From Sipunculus nudus (Eukaryota > Annelida > Sipuncula > Golfingiida > Sipunculidae): 64,000 bases of DNA. Below are positions 47,534 to 59,871 of this stretch, in pieces. Each line of letters begins with the position of its first letter. Position 1 is the first letter of the stretch. Made by a program: the position numbers and the translations under genes. The DNA lies in assembly GCA_026874595.1 (NCBI GenBank), contig CM049309.1, forward strand, positions 45,972,079 to 46,036,078, in the 5' to 3' direction. The notes under the pieces are model-generated. The model did no database searches and was not told the DNA's origin. It worked only from the letters and a program-made list of their open reading frames with translations.

Positions 47534-48613
47534 AAAGGGGCCAAATCACCTATCTCACCTTTATAAACTAAAGGTAATCCCTTGGAGCTTTCATAAATAT
47601 AGGCCAGTAAAGGTGGATATAATGCCAGTGACAGCACACAGGCTGCTTGTTTTGTTTATATCAACGTGTTTATAATATGTGGGGGCCCGCCAAAATAAAA
47701 CAAATTCAACAAGGGCACCTGGCAGCAGGTAGTGGTGGGAGTCGGTTCCTTTTTCATAATCAATCATTGGTTGGAACAAACCAAACGATGATCGATTATT
47801 AATCAGTTCAGACAAATATAAATAAATATGTAATTATCTGTGAAACTCTACTTTCTTCACCCAACCTGTATTTCTTAGAAATTCTACCTTAAGAATAGAA
47901 GTCTTTGCCTTTTTTTTATATTTTTATATGCTTTTCAAAGTTTCATTTTAATTAATTATAATAATCAGGAATTAAGCCACGATCCAGGACATCTACTTGC
48001 TGGCCTTCATACTCGCGCGTATCACCACCAGCAAGGACTTTCATTTTATAATAATTATGATGACTGCCGACATGCATGCTGGTTTCACAGGCCCGCCAGA
48101 AAAATTACAGGCCCATATATTTTTTTTTGCATTAAAATTTTTTTTAAATAATTTAAAACTAAAAATATAATCTGTTCTTGCATCTTCCATGTCATACTCA
48201 TTTACATATGGAAGTTATCAGGAAAACAGACTCTGTATATGAAGCGCAGAATGTTGTTAAAATGGCATTCTGATTATGATGTAATTGATTGATGCCTTTG
48301 GTATTCAAGAGCTTGAGAGTGGCAGCAAAGCGACTGACTTTCAATAAAACTCAATGATCGGCCCACCACTAGCAGCAAGTCCGATAAGCCAGAGCTTTGC
48401 AAATGGCATTTTGCAACAAGAACCTCCACATATATATAACCTACCACCTTAGGTTACACTTTACATGTTGTTGATAAACAAGTTCACAATCCTTCCCGAA
48501 GGCCTTGTAAGAACTTTTCACAACCAAAATTACCCTTAGATCATTAAAATATACTTAGAAGAAGCCAGAAATTACATAAATGCTTTTTCAAAAGGTAGGT
48601 GATTGGGCACCTT
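47534..48613. mobile_element. Interspersed repeat D, copy 2, with terminal inverted repeats
   Basis: The left end AAAGGGGCCAAATCACCTA and the right end TAGGTGATTGGGCACCTTT are imperfect inverted repeats of about 19 bp. The interior matches 1197-1640. A hAT-like element interrupts it at 47730-48371. Confidence 0.7.
47730..48371. mobile_element. hAT-like non-autonomous element, 642 bp, nested
   Basis: Terminal inverted repeats TAGTGGTGGG and CCCACCACTA are perfect over 10 bp. The 8-bp flanks GCAGCAGG (47722-47729) and GCAGCAAG (48372-48379) differ at one base. Copy 1 of the host repeat has this site once (ACAGCAGG). An 8-bp duplication with such termini is characteristic of the hAT superfamily. 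No transposase frame. Confidence 0.8.
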
Positions 48614-48639
48614 TAAATAAGGGCCTAACAATTCATAGG

Positions 48640-49530
48640 AAAAAAAGCAAATTTGTGGAATTAATGTACCCCACTTTGGGCTCTTGTCGTCTTTCATGCT
48701 TGATAAGCAACCAAAATTATGACGTGTAAAGAAAATCTTGAGGGCACATGAAAACTGAAACAGAACATCTATGACATGTGGAGACATCTGCAGTTGAACA
48801 TAAAAACTAAAACACATTGAACAATAGGACCAAAATTTGATAATTTTGTTTTTGAGCTGGAGAGAATAATTTTCAGATAGACACTCAAAACCAATCCCAA
48901 CCAAGGTATGCATGAGAGCAATCACTGACCCAAATTTGAATGAAATGGAATAATATTTAGGAAATTATCGCACTGAAACTAAACCTGACAGACAGACAGC
49001 TAGACAAACCCAAGTCATGTCCCTGGTTCCAAAGAAGCGGTATGCTCCCAAGGCAGCAGAAATCTTGCGCTTCTTAAGAAGCTACTGATTTTCACGCTGC
49101 CTGCTTTGACCGTTTATGATGCACTTAAACACCAGGTGGTGCATATGGACCTGTCTGCTGAAAAAACTGCTGATATGATGAGCAGCCAACCAAATGCAAG
49201 TCAACAAAACCCTTAACAGGCATCAGGCTCTGCCCAGAAACTATGTGCAGGGCTATTCTCTCTGACCCTGTGGCCTGTTCAAACGGTCGCCGGAGCGATG
49301 AGCTGTCACTCAACACGAAATGAACATTGGCTTCATGTATTCCTCGCTTGGCTGATAAACCATTTTATCTTCAGCACAGGGTCTCATCTGATTGGACCAA
49401 AATACAGTGCTCCCCTCTGGTGTAGAGATTCAGGATACAAGGTCATAACAAACCGCGCTTACGAAATAGGGAGTTGGCCTATGTAAAGAGCGTTGTGTAA
49501 AGAGCGTAATGAAGCGGGGGACAATTAAAT
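48640..49530 (+). repeat. Interspersed repeat C, copy 3, interrupted
   Basis: Matches copies 1 and 2 up to GAAGCGG at 49040, then resumes with GAAGCGGGGGACAATT at 49511. The intervening 470 bp is an insertion. Confidence 0.75.
49041..49510. mobile_element. 470-bp insertion in repeat C copy 3
   Basis: Flanked by the 7-bp direct repeat GAAGCGG (49034-49040 and 49511-49517), where the uninterrupted copies have it once. No clear terminal inverted repeats. The right end has GTAAAGAGCGTTGTGTAAAGAGCGT, a short tandem. The minus-strand frame at 49125-49316 is not recognised. The class is unknown. Confidence 0.5.
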
Positions 49531-50360
49531 CCCTATATTCTATCAGAATTCCCTGCATGTTTCACAAATGAGATGGACTGTGGAAGTTTCAAATCTGAAA
49601 CAGTATAATTAAGGCTTTTCCCATATATTGTCATGTGGGAAGAGTTCACAGGTGTGCATTAAATGCATTTGGCCTTGTTTAAATAAATGTTTTGTTACTT
49701 AAACACAAAACATGACTTTCTCAGCATTCATGAACATCGCTTGCTGACTTGTTCAAATAGTTAATTAATGTCATGAGTCCTTGAATAACAATTGTGCAAT
49801 CTTTATTGTAGAAAATACAAATTGAAAATACAAAGTGCAATCACACCCAGATGCAAAATATGACATGTAAAATTATGCATTAATTAAAGTGCAAAAATGA
49901 GGTACCTGTGCGCACTAATTTGACTAAAGCCCTGACAGTGATGTGAGAAGTTTGAATCTTAGGTTTAAAATATAAACAGAATTCTTTTATAAATATACTC
50001 TTTTCTAACCTACATATTTACTGTAAATGATATAAAGTTCAATTTGGCCCCTCATAAACAGAAATTATGTATGAATTTAAACAATACCGACTTTTTTACA
50101 AATATAAATCTGAGGAATTTTCACCAAATTTTTTTTTTACAAATACAGTTAATCCTTCCTACTACATACACTTGGTGTCTGTAATAGAGCGTTCCTTAAA
50201 GGGGAGGTTTTCCTCCAATTACAAAAGTACATGATATACAAGCACCCATATCTCAGAAGCCACAAACTGTTGTATCTTCTACACAGAAGATGTCCCCATT
50301 ACACATGTATTTAAAATTAAAAACCAGTTTCTTATCATGTTATTTCCAATTCACAACCAT

Positions 50361-51231
50361 AAACAAGTAACCCATGGGTCACGATGCTCAGCTGACTGGG
50401 AAGAGATTCGCAAAAGGAAATTTTATCATCTGAATGGTAGTATATACACATTCAACTGACGCATCAAACAGATTAACCAACAGGCCAAGATTGTGTCTGT
50501 ATTTATATATCTCAAAAATAGAGAAAAAATGTGTAAACTTTAAAAAAAATACAGGTGGCTCCACCAGTCTGCAGAAACTAATAAAAACACTTAATGGTCA
50601 ATATCCATGCAAAGAATCATTGTGATCTCTGCATTAGATACTTCAGCTTTTGTATCAAATTTTCCATTATTCTGAGCTGTACTTTGGACTGCCATGGCTC
50701 AAAGGATATGGGTAACAGAGACCTAATTTCAGGTTTCCATGGAGACTTTTCATGGGTCTCCCTGTGTGTCAAGAATGAAGATTCTAGGTCCAGCTGTTAT
50801 ATTTTGTGCCCTGTTAACAGATGTTCACATTTTTAAAGGTCTCAAAAATAGAGGAAAAAAATTGTAAAAATTTGAAAAAATACAGGGGGCGCCACCAGTC
50901 TGCAGGAACTGATGGAACATCTCATGTTCAATATGTATGCCAAAAATCATGACCATCAGTGATGTAGTTAATGAGATATTGTAGTTTCTGTATGAAATTT
51001 TTGACTATTCTTGGGGGTACTTTGGGGCCCCATAGCTCAAAGGATATGGGTAACAGAGACCTAATTTCTGGTTTCCAAGGAGATTTTTCATGGACCTCTC
51101 AGAATGCCAATTTACAAGATTCTAAGTCCAGCGGTTACGATTTGTGCCTGGTTAACGGATGGACAGACAGACGGATGACGGACAAGGAGTGATCGCTATA
51201 GCTCAGACGACTTTCTGTCAGCTGAGCTAAA
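50361..51231 (+). mobile_element. Helitron-like array element, short copy
   Basis: About 870 bp with both termini: AACAAGTAACCCATGGGTCA at the start and AGCTCAGACGACTTTCTGTC then AGCTGAGCT at the end. It contains two monomers, starting at about 50552 and 50883. It serves as the reference for locating the nested insertion in copy 1. Confidence 0.65.
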
Positions 51232-52633
51232 AAAAACAATAGTTCTGATGAGGATTGAAGCACATAATTAATACAAACTGGTGATCCTAATTAAGCATCT
51301 TATTAAGGCCTGGATGCTTTATGGATATTGTGTTAATGACCAAGGCAAAAATCATGATTGTCTGTAATTCATGCAATTGTTGAAATGACTTTTTTGATGG
51401 ATATCTGACACAACACTTCATTAGGGAGTAATTAATACTGATAAATGGAGGAAAGTAGTTGTATACCTGGAAGTCCCTTTATAATTAGAGCCATGATATA
51501 AGGTGGACAGAACATTCCTGGCCCTTTGCTAATGACCTGGTGGTGATTTCCATCAAACTGCTTTTGTTAGCATTGTATAAGGAACGGTGAAAGTGGCATG
51601 ATAACTGTGTAAGGATTTGACTGTAAGCTCTATATGTACATTGATTCCTCTTGAGAACTTGTGCAGTGCTACAGAGTTATCTATGGTACAGTAACCACAC
51701 ATTGCATAGAGTTTTTCAGATATAGCTGAACAATCTGAGGCCTGATTTATGACCCACTATGTTTAGTCACCAATTTTTTTTCAAGTGTTTAACTCGGGGT
51801 GCACTTGGGAGTTAAGTTTAACACTCCATACTTTATATCCTGTCCAAAATCAGGTGCTAAAGAAATTTGAAACCATGCACTTTTGAAAGATTAAATAACT
51901 CCAGTGCCTCATAGATCACTGAAGATTATATGACTAGTAAGGTTTTGATCCAGTATTTAAATAAGGCACTGTGGGTGTAATATTTTGGTTATCACACACA
52001 TTGCACACTCTGCTATCTGACTTGTTGCAGAGCATACTACTAAGATACATGACACATCAATGTTGGGAACCCGTACACCCTCTCCAACTGTAACACATAA
52101 CATCAGTCTAACAGGAACTTCACTGGTTGCCTCTTGGGCATCATTAACAAAATCTTTTAACAAACATTTAAGAATTGCATAATAAGGCACCTAATTTCAG
52201 CCAGCTCCTATCATCTTATACAATCACTCAAGAAAACAGACTTTTGTCATCTTATCAATTGTTCATCCTTAAAACAGGATTTGATCGTTTGATTACCAGT
52301 GGCTTTCCAATGATAATAATCAACGACTACTTAATCCAGAATCATGGCATTCTTTAACAACTTCTCAGAATTCTTATCCACTTTTCACTGGTCTGCATTG
52401 GCTCAAGCATCATTATGCATAATACATCTTTATGAAAGAGAAATGGCATTAGAAAAATGAATGTATAAATTGTCTGAATACTGCAGTGTCACTGATATGA
52501 TTATAACAGTCATGGTTATAAAATTAAAGACAAAAAATATTAGACATGACATTGCTCAAACAGTCCAGTGATGATGTCTTTAAGACATAAAATTCATCTT
52601 CATCCTTAACATCTGATGGTCACACCATCATCC
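51232..52633. other. Intergenic between CHCHD7 side and SRD5A 3' end
   Basis: No recognised gene or long repeat. It should hold the 3'UTR of the SRD5A-like gene; no clear AATAAA on the minus strand was seen close to the stop. Confidence 0.45.
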
Positions 52634-55600
52634 TCAAAATATAAACGGAATGAGAGCCTTCCTGTTGCGGGGGTAGTGCTGAAACTGGTCTTTGTACCTG
52701 AAAAAGATAATAAAACATAGAAAATTATGATAAAACAATATCCTCATCATGTCATGCTGGTCATGAGAGAACTAGTAATGTTGCCACTCATACAAAAGCT
52801 GCCTTTCTCATATATCTGGACCTAACATAACTGCCCAGTTGATATTCTCTAAATCGTCAGTTTTGAGGCAATGAAATAATCATACAATTTGCTGATACAT
52901 GGCAGCATCTACATACATTGTAATTTGTTTACACTTACCAGTCTGTGTGAGCTTGAACAGTTTTGTTTGACTTGGTGATGCTATTCAGGGATTATTTTTT
53001 ATTGCACATCTTTAATTGGCAAATATTTAACAAAATCCGTACAAACTCTGTCCATCATCACCCTTTAAGGTGGCCAGCAAAACATGTTTCATCCCTGTAT
53101 AGGCTTATTAATTAATTCTACAAATGTTATTACTTGTTTGTTACAGCTTGATTTTCCAATGCCTGTGTTCATATTTACAGTTACAAATTGACACACTTAC
53201 CTAGCGGATATAAATATTTATATTTTTAATTGTGTGAATGATTGTAAGCCAAATTTACACTATATATGCACAAGAAAAAGTTGACTGTAGTCCCTACATA
53301 TAGGTCCTTAAAAGAAACTCTCCTATCCCCATGCACACAGAATAACACCAGTATGTGATCACTTAAGTGACCAACCAGTCGTCATGCTTTCACATACTGT
53401 TCAGCTGATTAAGGGCACAAATAAAAAGTCTTTAGTAGTACATGCATACAGATTAATATACTGACCACTGGTGGTTGTGTCTTGCCCTGGGAACAAAAGT
53501 AGCTGCTCCAAATAAACACCAAGCTAAACCAGCCAAAGACCATGTGGCTAAAGCCCTGGAATAAATAGAAAATTAGAATACTGATTAGTGATACAAACAT
53601 TGGATATACTAACTTTTTTTTAAGATACAATTTAAATCACAGATTCTGATCATTCCAGAAGTAAAAGCTTGGATTAAAACTAGTACATCATTTTATCTTT
53701 CATAAAATACCAGATAATCTGCCCACAAATTCATTCAAAATCTCATTTATTAAGACTTGAGATGACAGTAGCAATAACACTTATCGTTTGAACAGTCTAT
53801 TTTTCACGTAAACAGATTGTATGATGTAGCATTCATAAGCTGAATAAACAATATGTCCTTAAATCTGCTGTCACAGTAGCACATCAGATTACACTAGTGG
53901 TCTCTTGTGCTCCTGATTAGACAGTAGAATTCCAATCAAACTTTAACTTGGTTAAGTCTAGTTTAATTTTTAAATTATTATACATCATTGCAGATGCTGT
54001 GACTGAAACCCTGTTTATCAATTTAAGTCATAGCTAATTAATGCACCCCTGGTGTCTGTATTTTATACATCACTCACCAGCCTGCCCACTGTACAAGTTC
54101 TCCGAAGTAGTTAGCACAGGTCACCAGCTCAAACAGTCCACCATAGGGGATGTAGTAGCCCTTAGACCCTGTAGACATGGAAGCTTCTTCATTAGCTGGC
54201 CCTACATTATGTACGTGTAACTGATGTTAGATTAAAGTAACACTTCTCTACATAATGAAACTGGTAAAAGTGCAGTGTAGGTCACCTGCATAAGACTTGC
54301 TTCCTTACTGATGATCTGTCCTTATTTTTCTTGCTCCCACAAGGGGCTTAATTGATGCCGAATTCAATCAACATGCAAAAGTTTTACAAAATTTATATAG
54401 AAATTACACAACACCAAAGGAAACATTAAGTAAGATTTCCTAAGAGTTAAGCCTGTTAGCAGCAAGTTGCTTCACTACACTTTTACCATGTTACTAAATA
54501 TACCCAAATTTAAAATTTCATGCCTCTACTTTGTGTTAACAATTTATTTTAAAATGTTATGATGTGCCCCTACCTTAAGTTTTAAAGGAAAAGCTTGTGT
54601 ATCTAATATTATTGAATGAACCATAATTTTAATGGTGTAACTATAGGTCATGTATGTAATTAATGTTAGTTAAATTATGATTCACTCTTACCAAATAAAA
54701 TTTTGGTAAAATTTAGGTAACTTAGGTTACTTATTAACTTAATTTTACCTTGATTTCTCAGATTCCTGAGTTTCCAGTCTGCCCAGCGGTTTGCAACATA
54801 GCCAAACACATACAGAACCACACCCAGTATAAAACGGGGATCACTGAAACAGTAACAGAATCAAAGCAGATTGAGAACTAAATGTGTCGGAACGACACGA
54901 ATGCCCCCGCCTTGGGCAAATTAGAAACATTTGTAAAATTTTGAAAATTTTTTTAAGTTCAGGAGGTGTCGTATGGTCAAAAGTAGGGCAACAAGGGCAA
55001 AATGCAAACTCGATCTGTAACAGGTCATTATCAAGCAACACACCAAAAATCATGCCAGTATATGCAGGCATTGTGAAAAAAAGTCCATACATGTGCATTT
55101 TCCATAAAAATTTCTGTCTTTCATGAAATTTTCTAAGTTTAGGAGCTGTAAAACAATCAAAAGTAGGTCAACCGGGATGAAACGCGAACTCGATCTGTAA
55201 CTGTCATTATCTGCCCACACATAAAAAATCAGGGTGGTATCTGCAGGCATTGAGGAAAAAAAGTCAGTACATATGCATTTGTTATGAAAATATATATTTT
55301 TCATGAAACTTTCTATGTTCAGGAGCAGTCAAATGGTCAAAAGTAGGTCAACTGAGAGAAAACAAGAACTCTATCTGCAACTGGTCATTATCTGCCTACA
55401 CACCAAAAATCAGGCCCGTATCTGCAGGCACTGCAAAAAAAAAAGGCCATACATATGCACCTTTTTATGAAATTTTCTATGTTAGAGCACCGTCAAACGG
55501 TCAAAAATAGGTCAACTGGGACAAAACGTGAACTTGATCTGTAACTGGTCATTATCTGCCCACACACCAAAAATCAGGCCAATATCTGCAGGTATTGTGA

Positions 55601-58600
55601 AGAAAAGTCTGTACAAGTGTATTTGTCATGAAAATTTACATTTTACATGAAATTTTCTATGTTCAGGAGCCGTAAAACAGTCAAAAGTAGGTCAACCAGG
55701 ACGAAATGCGAACTCAATCTGTAACTGGTCAATATCTGGCCACACACCAAAAATCAGGCCAATATCTGCAGGCATTGCGAAAAAAAGTCCGTACATGTGT
55801 AATTGTCATGATATTTCATATTTTTCATGAAATTTTCTAAGTTCAGGAGCCGTAAAAAGGTCAAAAGTAGGTCAACCAGGACGAAACGCCAACTCGATCT
55901 GTAACTGGTCTATATCTGCCCACACACCAAAAATCAGGCCAATATCTGCAGGCATTTGGAAAAAAAGTCTGTACATGTGTATCTTTCATGAATATTTCTA
56001 TTTTTCATGAAATTTTCTATGTTTGTACAACGGTCAAAAGTAGGTCAACCAGGACGAAACGCGAACTCGATCTGTTACTGGTCTATATTTGCCCACACAC
56101 CAAAAATCAGGCCAATATCTGCAGGCATTGCGAAAAAAAGTCCGTACATGTGTATCTGTCATGAATATTTCTATTTTTCATTAAATTTTCTAAGTTTAGG
56201 AGCCGTAAAACAGTCAAAAGTAGGTCAACCGAGACAAAACGCGAACTAGATCTGTAACTGGTCTATATCTGTCCACACACCAAAAATCAGGCCAATATCT
56301 GCAGGCACTGCTAAAAAAAGTCCGTACATGTGTATCTGTCATGAATATTTCAATTTTTCATGAAATTTTCTAAGTTTAGGAGCCGTAAAACGGTCAAAAG
56401 TAGGTCAACTGGGATGAAACGCGAACTTGATCTGTAACTGGTCTATATCTGCCCACACACCAAAAATTAGGCCAATATCTGCAGGCATTGCGAAAAAAAG
56501 TCCGTACAACTGTTTGATTTCGGAATGACGGAAGGACGGAATGACAGACATGGGTAAAACTATATGCCCCGGCCACTTTGTTGCGGGGGCATAAAAATTA
56601 TTTAGTGAAGATTTCTGTAGCAGAAAATTTCGTTTTAGGGTTAAGGCTTGCTTAATGATAACCGGTGAACCTCCAAATAAACTTGCAGATTATTTTATAG
56701 TTTATATAAAGGCTCAAGGATTGATTTAGATCGTTCTTAGCCTTTGCATACAAATCCTTAAACCCACATACCTAAATTTTAATATATCCCTCTTATTATA
56801 TGGCTACATTCATTCTCAGACATTCAATAGACAGAGCCATGATTAGGTCATGGACTTTCCAACATGAGTTCATTGACCTATCATTATAAACTGTATATAA
56901 AATATATAAATGATTACGCCTTATTCAAACCACAGTGCTTCGGCAATAAGAGGCTGGGAAAAACATGTTTTGTTTATATACTGTCTTTAATGACTTGTAA
57001 TGTATCAGAAACATGTGTAAGTCTGTTTTATTGGGCCTATATGAAGTTTACATGGAGCGTTAAAATAAACAAACACATTTAAGGCCAAAATAAAAAAAAG
57101 GTATGGTTCTCAGGCACTTTTTTTTCAGAAATCAATGCGGGCGGGCGCTTTTTTTATTTTAAATTTTTTGGTATGTTTCGATAAAAATATCAAATGATAA
57201 AGGAAAAGCATGAAAATAACAGTTTTATTTTGCTAAATAAGTACAAGCAATACAAAACAAAGGAAATTGTATGGTTTTATCTTCTTGGAAGAAATGTCAG
57301 AGCGGCAGCAGCTCAAAATTGGAAAGTTTTTATTGAAAATCAAAATAAAAATGTTTGATGCGGGGGTTTAAAATTGATGCGGGCGGTGCCTGAGAACCAT
57401 ACCTTTAATTTTTTTTGGCCTAAGTTGTACATCTTTTTTTTGCAAGTATAAACCATAGATGTATATGTATGTATAAATGATTAGAAGTGCCTCTGGTATT
57501 TATTTGTACTCACTAGTAATAGTTGCTGGCATATGCTGCTGAGCCAATCCAGTCTGCATTGATGAAGTGGTAAATCACATTAGGTATAAAGCCTCCAATG
57601 GTGATCCTGTTGAATATGTGAAAAAAATTTAAATAATCAGCATAATTTAGACAAATTTCTGACCAGAATTTAAAGGGAATTATGTGATGCTAACAAGCAA
57701 TGCATTAAACGTCCACTCATATCAGCATGCTTTTTCAGCAGATACAACCTACTAGATGTGACAAGATAAAAGTAATACTCACCCGATAGGCACAGTTGGT
57801 TTGCTGTATCTCATTACCAAAGGGTGTATTAATCCCCTGTAATTATAATTATAATCCAACCAACAAAAAAGTTATGTTCAGCATCCTAAAAAACTGATGA
57901 GCATTAAGTAACAAGTCTGGTTAAAACTATAAAATTAGCAAGAGTTGCAATCATAGTTCAGATTAATTCATTTCATACACTCCCATTATCAGCTCATTAG
58001 TTTGTAATAGCATTTTTATAGACTGACTAAAATAGAGCCACCGTGCTATATATTGAGGCACTTGAAAGCGGACGAATGCTTTATTCAGTTCATACTTGAC
58101 TATATAACCAAGGAATACTATTAATCACATAACGGAAGAATCTTTTGTCTACTAGTAAATATAACCTAAGTGACTCAGTTCTACATGTATGAAAGTAATA
58201 CAATTGGGCCCAAAATCAGTATTACATGATTTTCTACAGCAGTCATACCATAATATAAGTGGTAAATATGTCAGTCAAAATTTAATAACCATCATTATAT
58301 ATAAGCAGAACAACTGAAACTGTAGGCCCAGGTTTCAATAAGTCTCTTGTTCAACCCTTTTTTCACGTAAAAGATGTAAATTTCAGAATTTCTTAAAAAT
58401 AAATGAAAACATATATGCCTCTGGATAAAGAATGTGCGTGAAACTTACCGGTGAACATAATGTGCCTGGAACAAAGCCAGGAAGACATAGTTGATTGGTC
58501 CCCGCTGATTGCCGTACAGGAAAAACACCTATTCAAAGATGAAGAAAAAATTATTTTTCTAGGCTGGGTGGTATTGTAAAGTCTGTATCTTTATCAGACC

Positions 58601-59034
58601 TACAACAGAATAATAAATGTTATGTCATCATGGCTGACCCATCACACACTTTTTTTCTAGAGAGATTTCTATTACACACTTACAGGGCTATCTTTCTCAT
58701 GACAAAAACAGGGGTTTCTCATACACACTTAGGGCTATTGTTCTGGGGACAAAAAGAGAGATTTCAGTTTAACAGATTCTGATAGTAAAATGATTATGTT
58801 GTATTCCAAATTAAGGGGATTTAGAAAGGAATATTACAAACATATAATCACCTAAGAGCGATATCTACTTATCTTTTTTTTTTTTATGACACACTGATAT
58901 AAGTAATTCTTACCAATATAAACATAACAACTCCAGGAAGTGCATCTGAGAAAATGTGACCCAGTCTCTGTGGGATTTCTGGTCCCCAGCCAGCATTCTG
59001 GAAAATAAACAGCCATAATTATCACATATATAAC

Positions 59035-59100
<66 letters not shown>

Positions 59101-59871
59101 AGTTTGTTTTCAGTAGAGGTAACCACCTAAATTTTTAATAACCAATTATGTACAGAATTCCATTTCAGTTTTGGACTGTGCATCACACACTTCCTCCCAT
59201 TTAAATCCTGGTGTTAACTTCTGCATCTGCAGGTCATGGGTGTGTAATAACCCTGCTGCTTGCTGGTTCTAAACATCAAGGACCCCCCCCCCCCCCCCAC
59301 CCGGCCCCGTAGAGTGTACTCATTTGTGAATGAAACACAGCAGTGGGGCACAGCCTTCTAATTTAGCCAACAGAACAGTCACTTGGATGTAGGCGTACAA
59401 TGGAAAATTTTGCAGTTTTTCAGCTGAGATTCAAACTCACAATTTCCTGGCTTTGAGTCATGTGCTCTACCCTGTACCACAGAAGCCAGTGGAAATTCTC
59501 ATATTAATCTTAACCAAACAGGTGTAATTATCTAATAATAACTGAGACAATCTTATGTAATTCTCATGTGAAATTTCAAATAAGCAACAGTTATTCTTTT
59601 TATCATTTATAATATTTTTCATGTATAAAAATCTTTATTTGAGTGTTAAATGTAATGTAACAAGAACTTGCTGATAATAAACACACATCTTAACAACACA
59701 TCTTAACAACGGGATGTACTAACCTACCTCTCTGCCATGTTTACCATATGGTGCCGGTTTGACCCACTGGCCAACAGCTGTTGCGATGACAAACACAAAA
59801 CCCAAAATGACCAGCCCATAGTGCACCCAGAAATGTGTAGGGTCATCAGTGAAGGCTGTCCATGGCAGTGG
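52634..59871 (-). CDS. Steroid 5-alpha-reductase (SRD5A1/2 type), first codons missing
   Basis: Membrane enzyme of the endoplasmic reticulum that, in this family, reduces the 4,5 double bond of 3-oxo steroids with NADPH. Nine exons: 59871-59728, 58997-58914, 58528-58449, 57836-57783, 57606-57514, 54843-54749, 54168-54078, 53555-53466, 52697-52634. All phases agree and they give 264 residues and a stop; human SRD5A2 has 254. Family marks: PYGKHG near the start, AHYVHR (Tyr and Arg of the active site), DPRF, LRNLRNQG, PYGGLFELV, CANYFGE, GWALATWS and the C-terminus YPRNRKALIPFIF. Several hydrophobic segments fit a seven-helix protein. Counting visible residues, Ala67 stands where human Glu57 is expected, and HHH near the C-terminus is HNH. 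The initiator Met must lie in an upstream exon ending in phase 0. Confidence 0.9.
54885..56598 (+). repeat. 177-bp tandem array with inverted ends, in SRD5A intron
   Basis: Nine monomers, marked by GGTCAAAAGTAGGTCAAC at about 54974, 55154, 55333, 55498, 55680, 55859, 56032, 56213 and 56393 (mean spacing 177 bp). The array is enclosed by ATGCCCCCGCC on the left and GCGGGGGCAT on the right. The left end also has the small palindrome GTGTCGGAACGACAC; the right end has a hairpin-like GCCCCGGCC...GCGGGGGC. Only a short unique stretch and a MITE separate it from the next exon. Its frames are shadows of the repeat. Confidence 0.85.
57083..57420. mobile_element. Harbinger-like MITE, copy d (338 bp)
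   Basis: GGCCAAAA...TTTTGGCC ends, extended inverted repeats including GGTATGGTTCTCAGGCAC, and TAA on both sides (57080-57082 and 57421-57423). TWA target duplications of 3 bp are typical of PIF/Harbinger elements. It lies in an SRD5A intron. Confidence 0.85.
59041..59096. repeat. (AT)n microsatellite
   Basis: Pure AT run in the first visible SRD5A intron. Confidence 0.95.

Noticed and set aside
53409-53630. Longest open frame at this site as the SRD5A exon frame
   Set aside because: The listed frame is a shadow. The real exon (53555-53466) is in another frame and reads ALATWSLAGLAWCLFGAATF, matching the family.
54885-56598. CRISPR-like periodic repeats
   Set aside because: Monomers of 177 bp are similar along their whole length, with no short repeat plus unique spacer pattern, and the host is a eukaryote.
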